Shown here: piece by piece, positions 43,433-52,993 of the stretch
How positions within the stretch are numbered: position 1 is the stretch's first letter
Layout: each line of letters opens with the position of its first letter
Assembly (NCBI GenBank): GCA_937916085.1
Contig: CALGGO010000015.1
Span: forward strand, 1 to 64,000
Reading direction: 5' to 3'
DNA from: an uncultured Prevotellaceae bacterium
GTDB lineage: Bacteria; Bacteroidota; Bacteroidia; Bacteroidales; Muribaculaceae
DNA: 64,000 nt
The notes under the pieces: model-generated
Told to the model about the DNA's origin: nothing
What the model saw: only the letters and a program-made list of their open reading frames with translations
Database searches by the model: none
Translations under genes and position numbers: made by a program

Positions 43433-44356
43433 TTAATTGCCTCCCAAAAGAATGTTGTAAACGGCTGTCACATCACCAGCGGTGATCTCGCCGTCGCCAG
43501 TTTGGTCGCCATTAACGAGGTGTGACTCGTCGTTGTTGAGCAAGAAGTCATAGATTGCGGTAACGTCGGCAGCAGTCACTTCGCCGTCACCATTGACATC
43601 GCCAGGAACGGGAGTGTCGCCACCACCAGCAGGCACAGTGTAGAGCAGCTTACCGGTAAGGTCATAGACACCGCCAGCCACATAATCAAGGTCGGCAGTC
43701 TGAGCTAAGCCGTTGTTGAAGATGATGAATTCAGTGCGGTCGGCCTCGTTGATGTCAGGACCAATCCATTGGAAGACAGGTGCTCCATCGGTGGTGTTGC
43801 CAATCATGGTGATGGGGTCACCGGGCCATGTGCCACTGGTGGTGAAGTTGGTGCCTGTGGTGTTGCTCCAAACCCATACGTTACACTGTGTCCAAGTGGC
43901 AGGAGCCACGAAATAGGCAAACTCTTTGCCCTCTACAAATACCACAGTGCTTGGCAGCGTGCTTGGGTCAAACTCCTGAATCTCGACGTAGGTGCCAGTG
44001 ACATCCTCATATTCACCTTCTTCGGGGTCAAAGATGTAATACCCCACGTTGGTGACACCCATAATGTTGTCGGTCTGGATTGCGCCAGTGCCTTCATCGT
44101 CTAAGCCACCATCGTTGAAGATGATGTTGATGGCATCACAATCAAAGTCCTGAGTGAACCACACCAGACCGTCGTCGGTGGTGCTTGTTTTGCTGGCATC
44201 CATCTGAGTGCCAGGCCAATTGCCGTTGGTGGCTCCACCCCAAGTGTAAAGATATGGAGCATCGCCAGTAGTGGTGCGCACATTGATGGTGACAGTGGCG
44301 TTGGCTGCTATTGCCACGCAAGTGATAGCAATAAGTAAAGTAGTGATTTTCTTCAT
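43433..44356 (-). CDS. Secreted starch-binding-module protein with dockerin-like pair
   Basis: A 307-residue exported protein (signal peptide about 1-20). Two modules resemble the CBM26-type starch-binding modules of the neighbouring amylase: about residues 22-115 (YLYTWGGATNGNWPGTQMD) and about 130-235 (CNVWVWSNTTGTNF-TTSGTWPGD, then FIIFNNGLAQTADLDYVAGG). The C-terminus has two dockerin-like repeats (GDVNGDGEVTAADVTAIYDF; GDQTGDGEITAGDVTAVYNI). No catalytic domain is present, so it should bind alpha-glucan only. It has a promoter overlapping the terminator of the amylase gene. Confidence 0.82.
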   Translation of the reverse strand: MKKITTLLIAITCVAIAANATVTINVRTTTGDAPYLYTWGGATNGNWPGTQMDASKTSTTDDGLVWFTQDFDCDAINIIFNDGGLDDEGTGAIQTDNIMGVTNVGYYIFDPEEGEYEDVTGTYVEIQEFDPSTLPSTVVFVEGKEFAYFVAPATWTQCNVWVWSNTTGTNFTTSGTWPGDPITMIGNTTDGAPVFQWIGPDINEADRTEFIIFNNGLAQTADLDYVAGGVYDLTGKLLYTVPAGGGDTPVPGDVNGDGEVTAADVTAIYDFLLNNDESHLVNGDQTGDGEITAGDVTAVYNILLGGN

Positions 44357-44411
44357 TAATGTAAATAGAAATTTTTAGAGTTAATAATCCAGTTAATTAT
44401 GACGTGACTTG

Positions 44412-44443
44412 CAAAAATAATATAAAGTGAGTGAAAAGTCAAG
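44412..44443 (-). promoter_or_regulatory. Promoter of the starch-binding protein gene
   Basis: Minus-strand CTTG (44440-44443), 20 bases, TATTTTTG (44412-44419). The -33 box lies within the terminator hairpin of the upstream amylase gene. Confidence 0.6.
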
Positions 44444-44459
44444 TTTTCACCCACTTTTT
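44424..44459 (-). terminator. Terminator of the amylase gene
   Basis: On the minus strand AAGTGGGTGAAAA pairs with TTTTCACTCACTTT around a short loop, followed by a T-rich stretch. Confidence 0.7.
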
Positions 44460-44461
44460 TT

Positions 44462-47400
44462 CTAATTGCCTAAAAGAATGTTGTAAATTAATGTTATGTC
44501 GGCTGCAGTGACCTCTCCATCACCTGTTACATCGGCATTGAAGCCATAGGTGGTGTCGGCGCCTAGAAGCACGTTGTAGATTTGGGTGATATCTGCCGCC
44601 GTGACCTCCCCATCGAGGTTCACATCACCAACAGGGAATGTCATGATGCCACTCTCGTTGTAGTAGGCACCATTGACAAAAGCGAGGTCGGAGGTCTGTG
44701 GACTGCCGTGGTTGCTGAAGATGATGCCGGTGGGGATGTCGTCGCCCACAAAGCCTCCATCCCATTCCCAGATGTCGAGACCGTTGTAGAGATGGCTTCC
44801 CACGAGGTTGCAGGCTTGTCCTGGCCAAGAGCCGCCAGTGTAGTTCTTGTTGCCTAGCTGTGCGTTCCACGCCCAGCAATAGATGGTGCTAGTCCAACTG
44901 GCTGGGGCGATGAAGAAGGCGTGCAGCTTCTGAGCCTGGCTGGAGCGTATCTTGTAGGTGCGTGTGATGGTGTTCTTTACCTCGCCGTTGTGCAGCACCC
45001 CGGCGCGCAGCGTGGTCGTGTTGTTGAAGGTGAGGGTGAGGCTGCCAGTGGCGCGTGGGCTCGACGCGGTGGGTGCCGTGCCGTCGGTGGTATAGACGAT
45101 GGTGGCGTTGGTAAACGACGAGGTCACTGTCACCGTCACTTGGTCGATATACTCACCGCTTTCCTTGTCCACGCTCAGCGTTGCCACGCTCGGGTCGATG
45201 GGCTCTTGCTCGGTGATGGTGCGGTCATACACGCCATCGATGTAATAGCCGTGGTTTACGAAAGTAAGGTCGGCGGTCTGGTTGTTGCCGCTCTGGCTGA
45301 AGATGATTCCGGTGGGCATATTGCTTGCGGGGAACTCGCCATCGTAGGTCCACTTGAAGATAAGGCGTGTGCCGTCTTCGGTCTTGCCCATGAGCTTGGC
45401 GTTCTGGCCGGGCCAGCTGCCGCCAGTGAAATTGGTGCCACTGTTCCACACCCACAGGGTGATGAAGGTGTTGGAAGGAGAACTCTCGTAAAAGACGCTC
45501 AGCTCGTCGTCGCTGACGGTGGGAGTGTAAACCTCAAGATTGTCGATGTCGATATTTCCGCCGCTGCTGCCGCCACCGCTCACATACTCGGTGTTGGGGT
45601 CACCCTCTTCCTCGGTGCCGTCGTAGGCGAGCAGGGTAGGGGTCACCTTATTGGTGGCATATAGGAATGGTCCGTCGTCGCCTATCTTGCCAGGTCCGTT
45701 GAGCACGTAGATGCGCATATTGCCCTTGCCGCTGAACGACGGCGTGGTGAGGGTGCCGCTTGTCACGGTGATGGTGTTGCCGGTAATCACATCGGTGTAG
45801 GTGCCGTTGAGCACGTTGCTGAAGGTGGCGCCAGCGTTAAGGGCGATGAGGGCGTAGCTGTCGATATCGCCGCTAGTGTAGCGGCGCTTGAAGGCGTAAC
45901 CTCCGCTCGACGAGCAGCCGCTCTTGCTGTACTGCCCCTTTCGCAGTGCGGGCACGGCGGCGCGTATTTTGTTGAGGCGTTGCAGGTGCTTCACCAGCGG
46001 ATGGCTAAGAGTCGCCGCCACGTTGCCGCTGGCGCTGCTGTACTCGCCAAAGTCGGTGGTGGTGACATCGCCCTTGAGGTAGCCGCCATAGTAGGCGCGT
46101 CCGCTGTTCTTGAGGGTGATGTTGGTGCCCTCGTCGATGCGCACACCCTTGCGGAACTCTATCTCTCCGCCCTGGAAGAGGCAGGGGATGCCACGCATGG
46201 TGAACATTAGCGATAGGTTTTCAGCCCACTGGTCGGTGCCGCCGTTGAAGCGGTCGAAGCTGTCGGGACCGTAGTCGTGGCTCTCGACGTAGTTGACGTT
46301 GAAGGTGGCGTCGTTATAGAGGTTGTCCTTGTCGAGCACGCCCCACACACGACTGGCGCTCTGGAAATTCCAATGCACGGTGAAGTCGATGACGTTCAAG
46401 CCGCTCGCCTGGCTGTAGTCGGGGGAGTGGTAGTTGTTGCCGTCGAGCAGGGCATTGTTGCTGCGGGGCTGCGCGCTCTCGCTAAGGTTGGCGTTATGCT
46501 CGGCGAGACACAGCTGCTGGTTGTCGAGGGTGGCGGGGTCGGTACTCTCATACACCGCCACGCCGCTCCAGTAGCCTGGGTCGCTGTTCCACTGGCTCAG
46601 CAGCGACTGGTCGCTCTGCCAGGTGTAGAAATAGGGCGAGAGAGAAGGCTGCCCGCGGTAGGTGACATCGCTGAAACGCGCACATACCTCGGCAAACATA
46701 AAAAACGGACACTCGTTCAACCGCTTGTTCTTATACTGCTCGCCAAGAGCCTTGAAGGCTGGCACGAAAGCGGCGTTGAACGACAGGCGTGATATGTGTC
46801 CGCCAGTGTCGATGCGGAAGCCGTCAACACCCATCTTTATGAACTCGCCGTAGCAGTTGATGAGGTAATTGTAGGTCTCGGGGTTCTCAGTGTTGAGATC
46901 CACGCAGTCGCCGGCGATTTGCGCCCACCAGCGGTTGGGCTCGTCCCAATTGAAGTTGCCATAGTGGTGCCACAGATTGTGGTTGTCGTGGTTGATGCCA
47001 TCGGTGTTCTTCATCTTGGTGAGGCGGTCGCTGTACTGTGCGCTGCCGCCCAGGTTGCTGTAGTTGTCCTGCAACTTGCCGCCCTGCGAGATGGTCCAGG
47101 GCACCATGCACTGGCTCATGTCGCTCTGCGGCACGCTGTAGTCGCGGTTGAAGAGTTTGCACAGGTTCTCCTCGCCAAAGTTGCCAGTATGGTTGATGAC
47201 GATATCCAATATTACCTTCATGCCGCGCGCGTGGGCGGCGTCAATGAGGTCTTGGAATTTCACGTCTTCGCTCTCGAGGCGGCGGTCCACTTTGCTCATG
47301 TCCAGAGCGTGGTAGCCGTGGTAGTCGTAGCCCGAGGCGTTCTGAACCACTGGCGTGATCCAGATGGCAGTAAATCCCAGTGCCTTGATGTAGTCGAGCT

Positions 47401-47656
47401 TGTCGATAAGCCCTTTGAAGTCGCCGCGCCACTCCGGGTCTTGGTTGGCGACGTTGCCGGCGTGGTTGCCGTCCCAGCAGTAGGTGTTGTTGCTGGCGTC
47501 ACCGTCGTAGAAACGCGTAGTCATGGCAAAGTAGATGGTCTCGTCGCGGAAGTCGGTGCGCCCGCCCACAAAAGTGGTCTCGGCCCAGCTCGCGACAGCA
47601 CAGCTGGCAATAATTGCCAAACTCAAAAATCTTTTAGTTAAGTTGTAAATTTTCAT
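44462..47656 (-). CDS. Secreted multimodular alpha-amylase (GH13) with dockerin-like pair
   Basis: A 1064-residue exported alpha-glucan hydrolase. A signal peptide (about 1-25) is followed by a GH13 barrel (about 28-560) with region I DIVINH, region II GFRIDTGGH (nucleophile Asp), region III FMFAEVCARF (acid Glu) and region IV NYVESHD. Then come an all-beta domain C, a starch-binding module (WVWNSGTNFTGGSWPGQNA), a chitobiase C-like module (IVYTTDGTAPTASSPRATG), a second starch-binding module (YCWAWNAQLGNKNY-TGGSWPGQA) and two dockerin-like repeats (GDVNLDGEVTAADITQIYNV; last one ending ILLGN). It probably acts at the cell surface. Two palindromes lie upstream. Confidence 0.93.
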   Translation of the reverse strand: MKIYNLTKRFLSLAIIASCAVASWAETTFVGGRTDFRDETIYFAMTTRFYDGDASNNTYCWDGNHAGNVANQDPEWRGDFKGLIDKLDYIKALGFTAIWITPVVQNASGYDYHGYHALDMSKVDRRLESEDVKFQDLIDAAHARGMKVILDIVINHTGNFGEENLCKLFNRDYSVPQSDMSQCMVPWTISQGGKLQDNYSNLGGSAQYSDRLTKMKNTDGINHDNHNLWHHYGNFNWDEPNRWWAQIAGDCVDLNTENPETYNYLINCYGEFIKMGVDGFRIDTGGHISRLSFNAAFVPAFKALGEQYKNKRLNECPFFMFAEVCARFSDVTYRGQPSLSPYFYTWQSDQSLLSQWNSDPGYWSGVAVYESTDPATLDNQQLCLAEHNANLSESAQPRSNNALLDGNNYHSPDYSQASGLNVIDFTVHWNFQSASRVWGVLDKDNLYNDATFNVNYVESHDYGPDSFDRFNGGTDQWAENLSLMFTMRGIPCLFQGGEIEFRKGVRIDEGTNITLKNSGRAYYGGYLKGDVTTTDFGEYSSASGNVAATLSHPLVKHLQRLNKIRAAVPALRKGQYSKSGCSSSGGYAFKRRYTSGDIDSYALIALNAGATFSNVLNGTYTDVITGNTITVTSGTLTTPSFSGKGNMRIYVLNGPGKIGDDGPFLYATNKVTPTLLAYDGTEEEGDPNTEYVSGGGSSGGNIDIDNLEVYTPTVSDDELSVFYESSPSNTFITLWVWNSGTNFTGGSWPGQNAKLMGKTEDGTRLIFKWTYDGEFPASNMPTGIIFSQSGNNQTADLTFVNHGYYIDGVYDRTITEQEPIDPSVATLSVDKESGEYIDQVTVTVTSSFTNATIVYTTDGTAPTASSPRATGSLTLTFNNTTTLRAGVLHNGEVKNTITRTYKIRSSQAQKLHAFFIAPASWTSTIYCWAWNAQLGNKNYTGGSWPGQACNLVGSHLYNGLDIWEWDGGFVGDDIPTGIIFSNHGSPQTSDLAFVNGAYYNESGIMTFPVGDVNLDGEVTAADITQIYNVLLGADTTYGFNADVTGDGEVTAADITLIYNILLGN

Positions 47657-47676
47657 GTTATTATATGTTTCGCAAA

Positions 47677-47706
47677 CAAAGTTATATATTTGTGAGATAT
47701 ATAACT
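47677..47706 (-). promoter_or_regulatory. -7 box of the amylase gene within a perfect palindrome
   Basis: Minus-strand TAACTTTG (47677-47684) overlaps a perfect inverted repeat of AGTTATATAT (47680-47689) and ATATATAACT (47697-47706) with a 7-base spacer. The position suggests an operator controlling promoter access. Confidence 0.6.
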
Positions 47707-47739
47707 TTACAACAGCCGTTTTGGTGAAAGAATTATCAG

Positions 47740-47753
47740 TGCAAACGTTTGCA
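47740..47753. promoter_or_regulatory. LacI/GalR-type operator palindrome
   Basis: TGCAAACGTTTGCA is a perfect 14-base palindrome with the central CG typical of LacI/GalR-family operators. It lies 84-97 bases upstream of the amylase start. No LacI-type gene is in the window. Confidence 0.55.
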
Positions 47754-47789
47754 GTCTTGCAGTCGAAAATCAGGTTACAGGCTACTTAT

Positions 47790-47826
47790 AAAAAATCAAG
47801 GACGTATTGTCATAGCACGCCCTTGA
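47790..47826 (-). terminator. Terminator of the 47850 gene
   Basis: On the minus strand TCAAGGGCGTGC pairs imperfectly with ACGTCCTTGA, followed by TTTTTT. Confidence 0.7.
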
Positions 47827-47849
47827 GTAGTAGATTATGGATTTGGGGA

Positions 47850-49034
47850 TTAGTTGCTTCCCAGTAGAACATTATAAACTGTGGTCACATCGGCAGAGGT
47901 GATTTCGTTGTCACCGTTCTGGTCGCCATTAACCACACCTGTGTAGTCATTGTTGAGCATCACATTGTAGAGCAGAGTCACATCGGTAGCGGTAACTTCG
48001 CCGTCGCCGTTAACGTCGCCGGGAACTGGAGCACTGCCACTAGCTTCAATTTCTACATAGATGTCTTTGGTGATGTCCTCAAACGCCAGGTTCTCGGCAA
48101 CTACCTCGCCATTAAGGCTCAGCGTGTAGGTCTTGGTATAGTCCACGTTCTCAAAGGCGAACTCCTCGCCAGCAGCAACCTGCTTTGTAAGAGTCTCCTC
48201 GCCGCCACTAAGCACTAGCTCGCCACCAGTACCAGTCACTTTGCCTTTAATGTCATTGGTGAAATAAGACAAAGTGAAGGCTGGTAACTTGTTTGGCTCA
48301 AAGGTCATGCCCATGTCTATGCCCATGCTTTCAATCAAATCAAAATACTCGCAATCATAGTAGAAGCAAATGTTATTCATGCCACTAACAGTGGGGATAT
48401 GATAGGTTGTTGCGACTTCTTCAACAGCATTTGTGGTGTTGTAACTAAAGAAAACAGCATTAGGAGCATAAATGTCAAGACCTACCTTGAAGATGTTGCC
48501 TGTGTAATTGAAAGGCTTTGTGATATCAAAGTCAGAGTGAATAACCTGAGCCTCTTCTCCTTCGTTTGCCGACAAACCACACACTGTCATGGGACCATAG
48601 AGTTCATCTTCAGAATAGCTTGCCTTAGTGCTGTTATATCCACCTTCGGTGTAAGAGTCAGTATCTGGATCTACATCATTTCTAATATATGCAGCAAGAA
48701 ATAGGCTATCGGCACTCTCTTTGCCATTATAAGTGACTTTCTCTCCGCCACAAGCAATTGAAGTGACCTTTGCGCCAATGGGTACATTATCCATATCTTC
48801 AGGATGAATCATACATTCAACAAAGTAATAATCTAATTTTTTAGTATAAGTCATTCCTTGGAAATTGATTGTCAATTCAGAATACACATTCATCGGGTTG
48901 CTGCCCTCCGAACTTTTCGACATCGAGAACTCTTTAGCAGAGTTTGTGGTCTGGGTCACATTGGTTGTGAAGTCCCCTGCTGTTGCTAATAGCGCAACAG
49001 CAGCTACAATAAGCAATGTAAAAATTTTCTTCAT
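47850..49034 (-). CDS. Secreted protein with C-terminal dockerin-like pair, family not recognised
   Basis: A 394-residue exported protein (signal peptide about 1-19). The main part (about 25-240) is beta-rich with LTINFQGMTYTKKLDYYFVE and ISC-like Cys pairs, unnamed. A second small beta domain (about 245-325) has the pattern GGEETLTKQVAAGEEFAFEN and a strand repeat typical of surface Ig-like domains. The C-terminus has two dockerin-like repeats (GDVNGDGEVTATDVTLLYNV; GDQNGDNEITSADVTTVYNV). It lies 50 bases downstream of the phosphoesterase gene and may share its transcript. Confidence 0.75.
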   Translation of the reverse strand: MKKIFTLLIVAAVALLATAGDFTTNVTQTTNSAKEFSMSKSSEGSNPMNVYSELTINFQGMTYTKKLDYYFVECMIHPEDMDNVPIGAKVTSIACGGEKVTYNGKESADSLFLAAYIRNDVDPDTDSYTEGGYNSTKASYSEDELYGPMTVCGLSANEGEEAQVIHSDFDITKPFNYTGNIFKVGLDIYAPNAVFFSYNTTNAVEEVATTYHIPTVSGMNNICFYYDCEYFDLIESMGIDMGMTFEPNKLPAFTLSYFTNDIKGKVTGTGGELVLSGGEETLTKQVAAGEEFAFENVDYTKTYTLSLNGEVVAENLAFEDITKDIYVEIEASGSAPVPGDVNGDGEVTATDVTLLYNVMLNNDYTGVVNGDQNGDNEITSADVTTVYNVLLGSN

Positions 49035-49084
49035 AATAATATTTTGATATTAATGATTATTTGTGTATTTAGCCAAATTCGCTG

Positions 49085-50347
49085 TTAGAAGTTGAACAGG
49101 ATGCTTTCTCGCAGGGTGCCGTCGTCTTTTTTCTTTGAGCCTAGGCGCACGATTTTGTGCTCATGTGTGGTGAAATTGATGTTGCTGGCGTTGATGGTGT
49201 AGCTGTCCTCTCCAGTGTTAGTCTTCACCAGGTCGTTCCAAGTATTGCCTTTGCCACGCCCACCGTAAGCAATGATACTCATGAGTTGGTTAGGGAACTC
49301 ACTCAAATACTCTACGATATCAAAATGCAAATGACCACCATAATAGGCTATAAAGTTGTTGTGAGGTCCAGTGAAATGAGTTGTCACATTGATCATTTGA
49401 GACACCTTCTTAACTTTATGACCGCTCTTAAATTCGGCATCTGTCAAGTTGTTGCCAGTCATGTAGGCTTCTATAATACTTGGAATCAATATGGCATCTC
49501 CATCACCTACATAATTATAAGTGTCCCACCAACCGTAGGCATTAATTGAGACAAACTCATTGACATAATTAGGGTCTCTAGTGTTTTGCTTTGAATTGCC
49601 AAAACCATTGTGAGTCATTATTACGATACCATCCTTGTCACCGCTGTTCTCAAGCACATCAATCAGCCAATCAATCTGTTGCTGCGAGAATACCACGCTA
49701 TTCATTACAACAGGTTTGCCCATGTTGTCAAAGTCATATAGGTCAAGCCCTATAACGCGGATGGTGCACCCGTTTTGGGTCACATCGACGTAGAAAAAAT
49801 TAGCCACATCATCGCCAAAGTTCACTTCGCCGTTAGGATAGAGGCGGTTCAACACCTGCTCACGAAAGCCTTGCTGTCCATAAGAATAAGTTACATTCTC
49901 CTCATTCCAAGAGTCGTGATTTCCTGGTATGATAAAAACAGGTTTCTCGCTTGCCTCCACCTCCTGCATCATAGTCTCGGTGGGAAGGAAGTCGCCAGTG
50001 AGTATCATGAAGCTATAGGTGGGGTCGCTATTAAGAATCTCAAGAGCCGGCAAGAGTGTGACATCCACGCTGTGAGTGTCGCTGATGTGCAGGAAGCTCA
50101 TGCGGCGGTCGTTTTCTCCGTCACGCCCTAGCAAGTAGTCGTAGATGCAAGTGATGTCCCTCGCAGTAACTTCCCCGTCACCATTCACATCGCAATTGTC
50201 GGCAAACTGGTCATTGTCGTCAAGTAAATAGCTGTAAATTGCGGAAATGTCACCGCTATTGACAAAGTTGTCGCGGTTCACATCTAGCTGAACCTGTGCG
50301 GTAGCCATCAATGGCAACAGCAATGCAGCAAGCATCCAATTTTTCAT
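49085..50347 (-). CDS. Secreted calcineurin-like phosphoesterase with N-terminal dockerin-like pair
   Basis: A 420-residue exported protein. A signal peptide (about 1-17) is followed directly by two dockerin-like repeats (LDVNRDNFVNSGDISAIYSY; CDVNGDGEVTARDITCIYDY) at residues about 20-75. The rest is a metallophosphoesterase domain with the classic blocks LHISDTH, ILTGDFL, IPGNHDSW, VIMTHNGFG and YYGGHLHFD that bind two metals. Its substrate is unknown. It is the only protein here with the dockerin-like pair at the N-terminus. No separate promoter is visible; readthrough of the hairpin at 50383 is possible. Confidence 0.85.
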   Translation of the reverse strand: MKNWMLAALLLPLMATAQVQLDVNRDNFVNSGDISAIYSYLLDDNDQFADNCDVNGDGEVTARDITCIYDYLLGRDGENDRRMSFLHISDTHSVDVTLLPALEILNSDPTYSFMILTGDFLPTETMMQEVEASEKPVFIIPGNHDSWNEENVTYSYGQQGFREQVLNRLYPNGEVNFGDDVANFFYVDVTQNGCTIRVIGLDLYDFDNMGKPVVMNSVVFSQQQIDWLIDVLENSGDKDGIVIMTHNGFGNSKQNTRDPNYVNEFVSINAYGWWDTYNYVGDGDAILIPSIIEAYMTGNNLTDAEFKSGHKVKKVSQMINVTTHFTGPHNNFIAYYGGHLHFDIVEYLSEFPNQLMSIIAYGGRGKGNTWNDLVKTNTGEDSYTINASNINFTTHEHKIVRLGSKKKDDGTLRESILFNF

Positions 50348-50382
50348 AGTAAATTATACTCAAGTTGATGAAAAATAATATA

Positions 50383-50418
50383 AAGGTGGTTGTCCTTTAG
50401 ATTGAGAACAACCACCTT
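50383..50418 (-). terminator. Terminator of the 50431 gene
   Basis: AAGGTGGTTGTT and AACAACCACCTT (minus strand sense) are nearly perfect complements around a 12-base loop, followed by a T/A-rich tract. Confidence 0.75.
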
Positions 50419-50430
50419 AATAATAACAGT

Positions 50431-52923
50431 TTACTTAACAATAACTTTCTTGTTGCCAACGATGTAAACGCCCCTGCCAAGTCCACTGGTGGCTTCGCTG
50501 GCATTAACACCACGCTTGAGCAACACGCCCTGCATGTTATAGACGTTCACCACGTCGTTTGCCGGCTCTGCATCAACCAAGCCTATGGCAGTAGGAGCAT
50601 CGGGCATGCGCAAAGCATATCCAATGTAATTCTGGAAGTCGTAGTTGTAGTCCTTGGGGGCTATGCCACTGACATTGGTGTGCCATGCTTCCTTAATGTT
50701 GATTGCGCAGCGCACATTGTAACGCTTGCCATTTTGCAAAGTGTTGCTTGTGGCTCCCCAAGTATAGTCAAGAGTCAAGCTTTGGCCCTGAACGCCGTTA
50801 TCGGGAGAATAGGCGCGCAAAGTGCCTTCGCTCTCATTCCACCAGCCCATAACATCAATCACTTGATTAACCTTTGGAGCGAAAGTGTCGTTCAGGTAGT
50901 ACTGGTCAATGGTGTAGTCAACTGTTGCATCGCCCTCGGTGGGAGCAACGGTAGCAGTGAGTACTGGATTAAGTTCTATATCGCTCAAAGTGGCTTTAAG
51001 GCTATTGCCTTTTATCACTTGCTTGTTGATGATTTGTGCAAACACCTCATCGTTGGCTGCAACCTTAATCCAGTTGCCATTGCCGTCGGTGAGGAAGGCG
51101 TAGTTGGCTACGTCGGCATAGTCAACTACAGCGAGGTCATCGCTCACGGTATATTCTACTCCATTCTCGCCACTAGCAAGAATGTCGGCGAGTGGAGTGC
51201 CCTGCTCCTCTATCTCAAACAAGGCACATGGAACAGTTGAATAAGCCTCATTACCGCTTACTGTGCCACTAGTAACCTTGGTCCAGAAACCTACCTCGCC
51301 AGCGTCGTTCACATCTAATTTGTACATATCACCCATATTGGTGCTATTATATGTTACCTTAAAATAGCCGATACCGCCCTCGGTACATCCATCATATTGG
51401 TCACCACTATTGGCAGATCCATTGAAACAGTGGAGGCGATGACCATACTTGCCATAAAGCACGGTGTTAGCTTTGGTATATTCTAAATCATAGGGCAACA
51501 ATATGTTGTCGGTGGGCTCTTGTGAAGTGCTTTCGAGAACTACCGCCAAGTCGCCGGGAATTATTTCGCCATTCTCAAAAGGCGTCAAAACAGCTTTGCC
51601 GTCGGCAATCTCATTAATCTCATAAGCAGTTACCTTGTCGGGATTCTTTATCTTATAAGAGAAGGATGTGCGCAATGTGGTATAGTATTTCCCGGTTCTT
51701 GAATCTAATAAGTCAGGATAAAACGCGAAATACTGGTTTGTTCCGTCAATACTCTGTTTCTCCCATTTGTATCCACTAGAAGTGCCTGCGGTTTGCGTTA
51801 CACCGATAGCTCCATTGTCATTAGTGATATAGATGTTTCCCAGATTATACGTCATTCCATCGTAATTCACGCTAGGATTCATTGTAAGTCTGGAATAAGA
51901 ATCATAATTGATATCCTGTGCGTCAATTTTAAGTTTTATTCCAGAAACACCTACAAGAGTAGAACCTCCATGATGGCATGAAAAACCATCTGTAATATAT
52001 CCCACATCGGTTCCTTGAGCGTAGAAATTTTTATTTGTGGCGTCATGCCAAATTACCTGCCCAGGGTCATAAACGTTATCACTCAATGAGAGATCTTCCG
52101 ACAAAAAACCGCTCGCTGTTGTCAACGCCTCTTTTTTGCAGGTGTCGGCATTGTACCCATTCTGACCAGCGAGACCGCTGTAACCATGAGCAGCCTGTAA
52201 AACTGTCGTATAACTGAACTTGTCCTGTGCAATAGACATGTATTTGTCGGTTTCAGATTGGCTCTGCATCCTCACGAAGGATTGCTGGGTACCGACATAT
52301 CGAAATACTGCTTCATAAGTTGTTTTGGTAGAAGTGGCTGTGACCTCATAATTGCTCTGCTGTGTTGACAATATGGTTGCAGTACCTTTTATTCTCCATC
52401 CCAAGAACGTTGCTCCTGTTTTTGGCGTGGCAGTTAATTTCACTGTTTGGCCAGCACTATTGATGGCGGGGTTGATTGACACGGCACACAAGTCATCATT
52501 GGCCGAGAACACCGAGACATAAGTGTCAACGAAGTGGGCGGTGAATATGTTTGCTGTTGGTTTGGTAATATCTGTGCTTGGCGCAATTAAAGTGTAATTG
52601 CTTCCATGAGTTACAGTATTACCTATGGAATCGGTCCACTTCTCTAACGCATATCCCTCGTTAGGTTTTGCATACAAATATATTTTCGTGGATTGACTTG
52701 CTGACTCTGCTGAATTTAATTTTGATGAAACCGCTCCATTCTTGATGATCTCTTGGGCGAACCAAGGTCCATGCTCTGAGTAGGTAGTAGCATACACAAG
52801 TCCACGTCCCGTTGCATTTGTCTTTGCTGAAAGTTTATAGTAATAACTTGTACCAGTAGCTTCAACAACTAACGACACAGATAACAACAAAAATAAAGTT
52901 AAATATAATTTAGCTAATTTCAT
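50431..52923 (-). CDS. Large secreted protein with InlB B-repeat-like domain and type IX-like tail
   Basis: An 830-residue exported protein (signal peptide about 1-22). Near the N-terminus AKPNEGYALEKWTDSIGN and TATPKTGATFLGWRIKG are divergent InlB B-repeat (Listeria-Bacteroides) modules. The middle is long and beta-rich without a family I can name; a recurring block with VVLESTSQEPTDNILLPYDL resembles domains found in surface proteins of Prevotella and relatives. The tail ends VYNMQGVLLKRGVNA-, then GRGVYIVGNKKVIVK, a near-canonical type IX sorting domain, unlike the variant tails elsewhere here. It lies between two hairpins. Confidence 0.75.
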   Translation of the reverse strand: MKLAKLYLTLFLLLSVSLVVEATGTSYYYKLSAKTNATGRGLVYATTYSEHGPWFAQEIIKNGAVSSKLNSAESASQSTKIYLYAKPNEGYALEKWTDSIGNTVTHGSNYTLIAPSTDITKPTANIFTAHFVDTYVSVFSANDDLCAVSINPAINSAGQTVKLTATPKTGATFLGWRIKGTATILSTQQSNYEVTATSTKTTYEAVFRYVGTQQSFVRMQSQSETDKYMSIAQDKFSYTTVLQAAHGYSGLAGQNGYNADTCKKEALTTASGFLSEDLSLSDNVYDPGQVIWHDATNKNFYAQGTDVGYITDGFSCHHGGSTLVGVSGIKLKIDAQDINYDSYSRLTMNPSVNYDGMTYNLGNIYITNDNGAIGVTQTAGTSSGYKWEKQSIDGTNQYFAFYPDLLDSRTGKYYTTLRTSFSYKIKNPDKVTAYEINEIADGKAVLTPFENGEIIPGDLAVVLESTSQEPTDNILLPYDLEYTKANTVLYGKYGHRLHCFNGSANSGDQYDGCTEGGIGYFKVTYNSTNMGDMYKLDVNDAGEVGFWTKVTSGTVSGNEAYSTVPCALFEIEEQGTPLADILASGENGVEYTVSDDLAVVDYADVANYAFLTDGNGNWIKVAANDEVFAQIINKQVIKGNSLKATLSDIELNPVLTATVAPTEGDATVDYTIDQYYLNDTFAPKVNQVIDVMGWWNESEGTLRAYSPDNGVQGQSLTLDYTWGATSNTLQNGKRYNVRCAINIKEAWHTNVSGIAPKDYNYDFQNYIGYALRMPDAPTAIGLVDAEPANDVVNVYNMQGVLLKRGVNASEATSGLGRGVYIVGNKKVIVK

Positions 52924-52943
52924 AACTATGTGATAATTAATGT

Positions 52944-52979
52944 AATGTGCATCTTGGGAGGTGTCCCAAGATGCACATT
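52944..52979 (-). terminator. Terminator of the giant repeat protein gene
   Basis: AATGTGCATCTTGGG and CCCAAGATGCACATT are perfect complements around a 6-base loop. A T run is weak, so partial readthrough to the next gene is possible. Confidence 0.75.
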
Positions 52980-52993
52980 ATGAGATTAGTAGT

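Noticed and set aside
44582..47641. Several plus-strand frames of 91-281 codons opposite the amylase gene
   Set aside because: They mirror the biased codons of the GH13 gene; they have Val/Ala-rich composition without domains.
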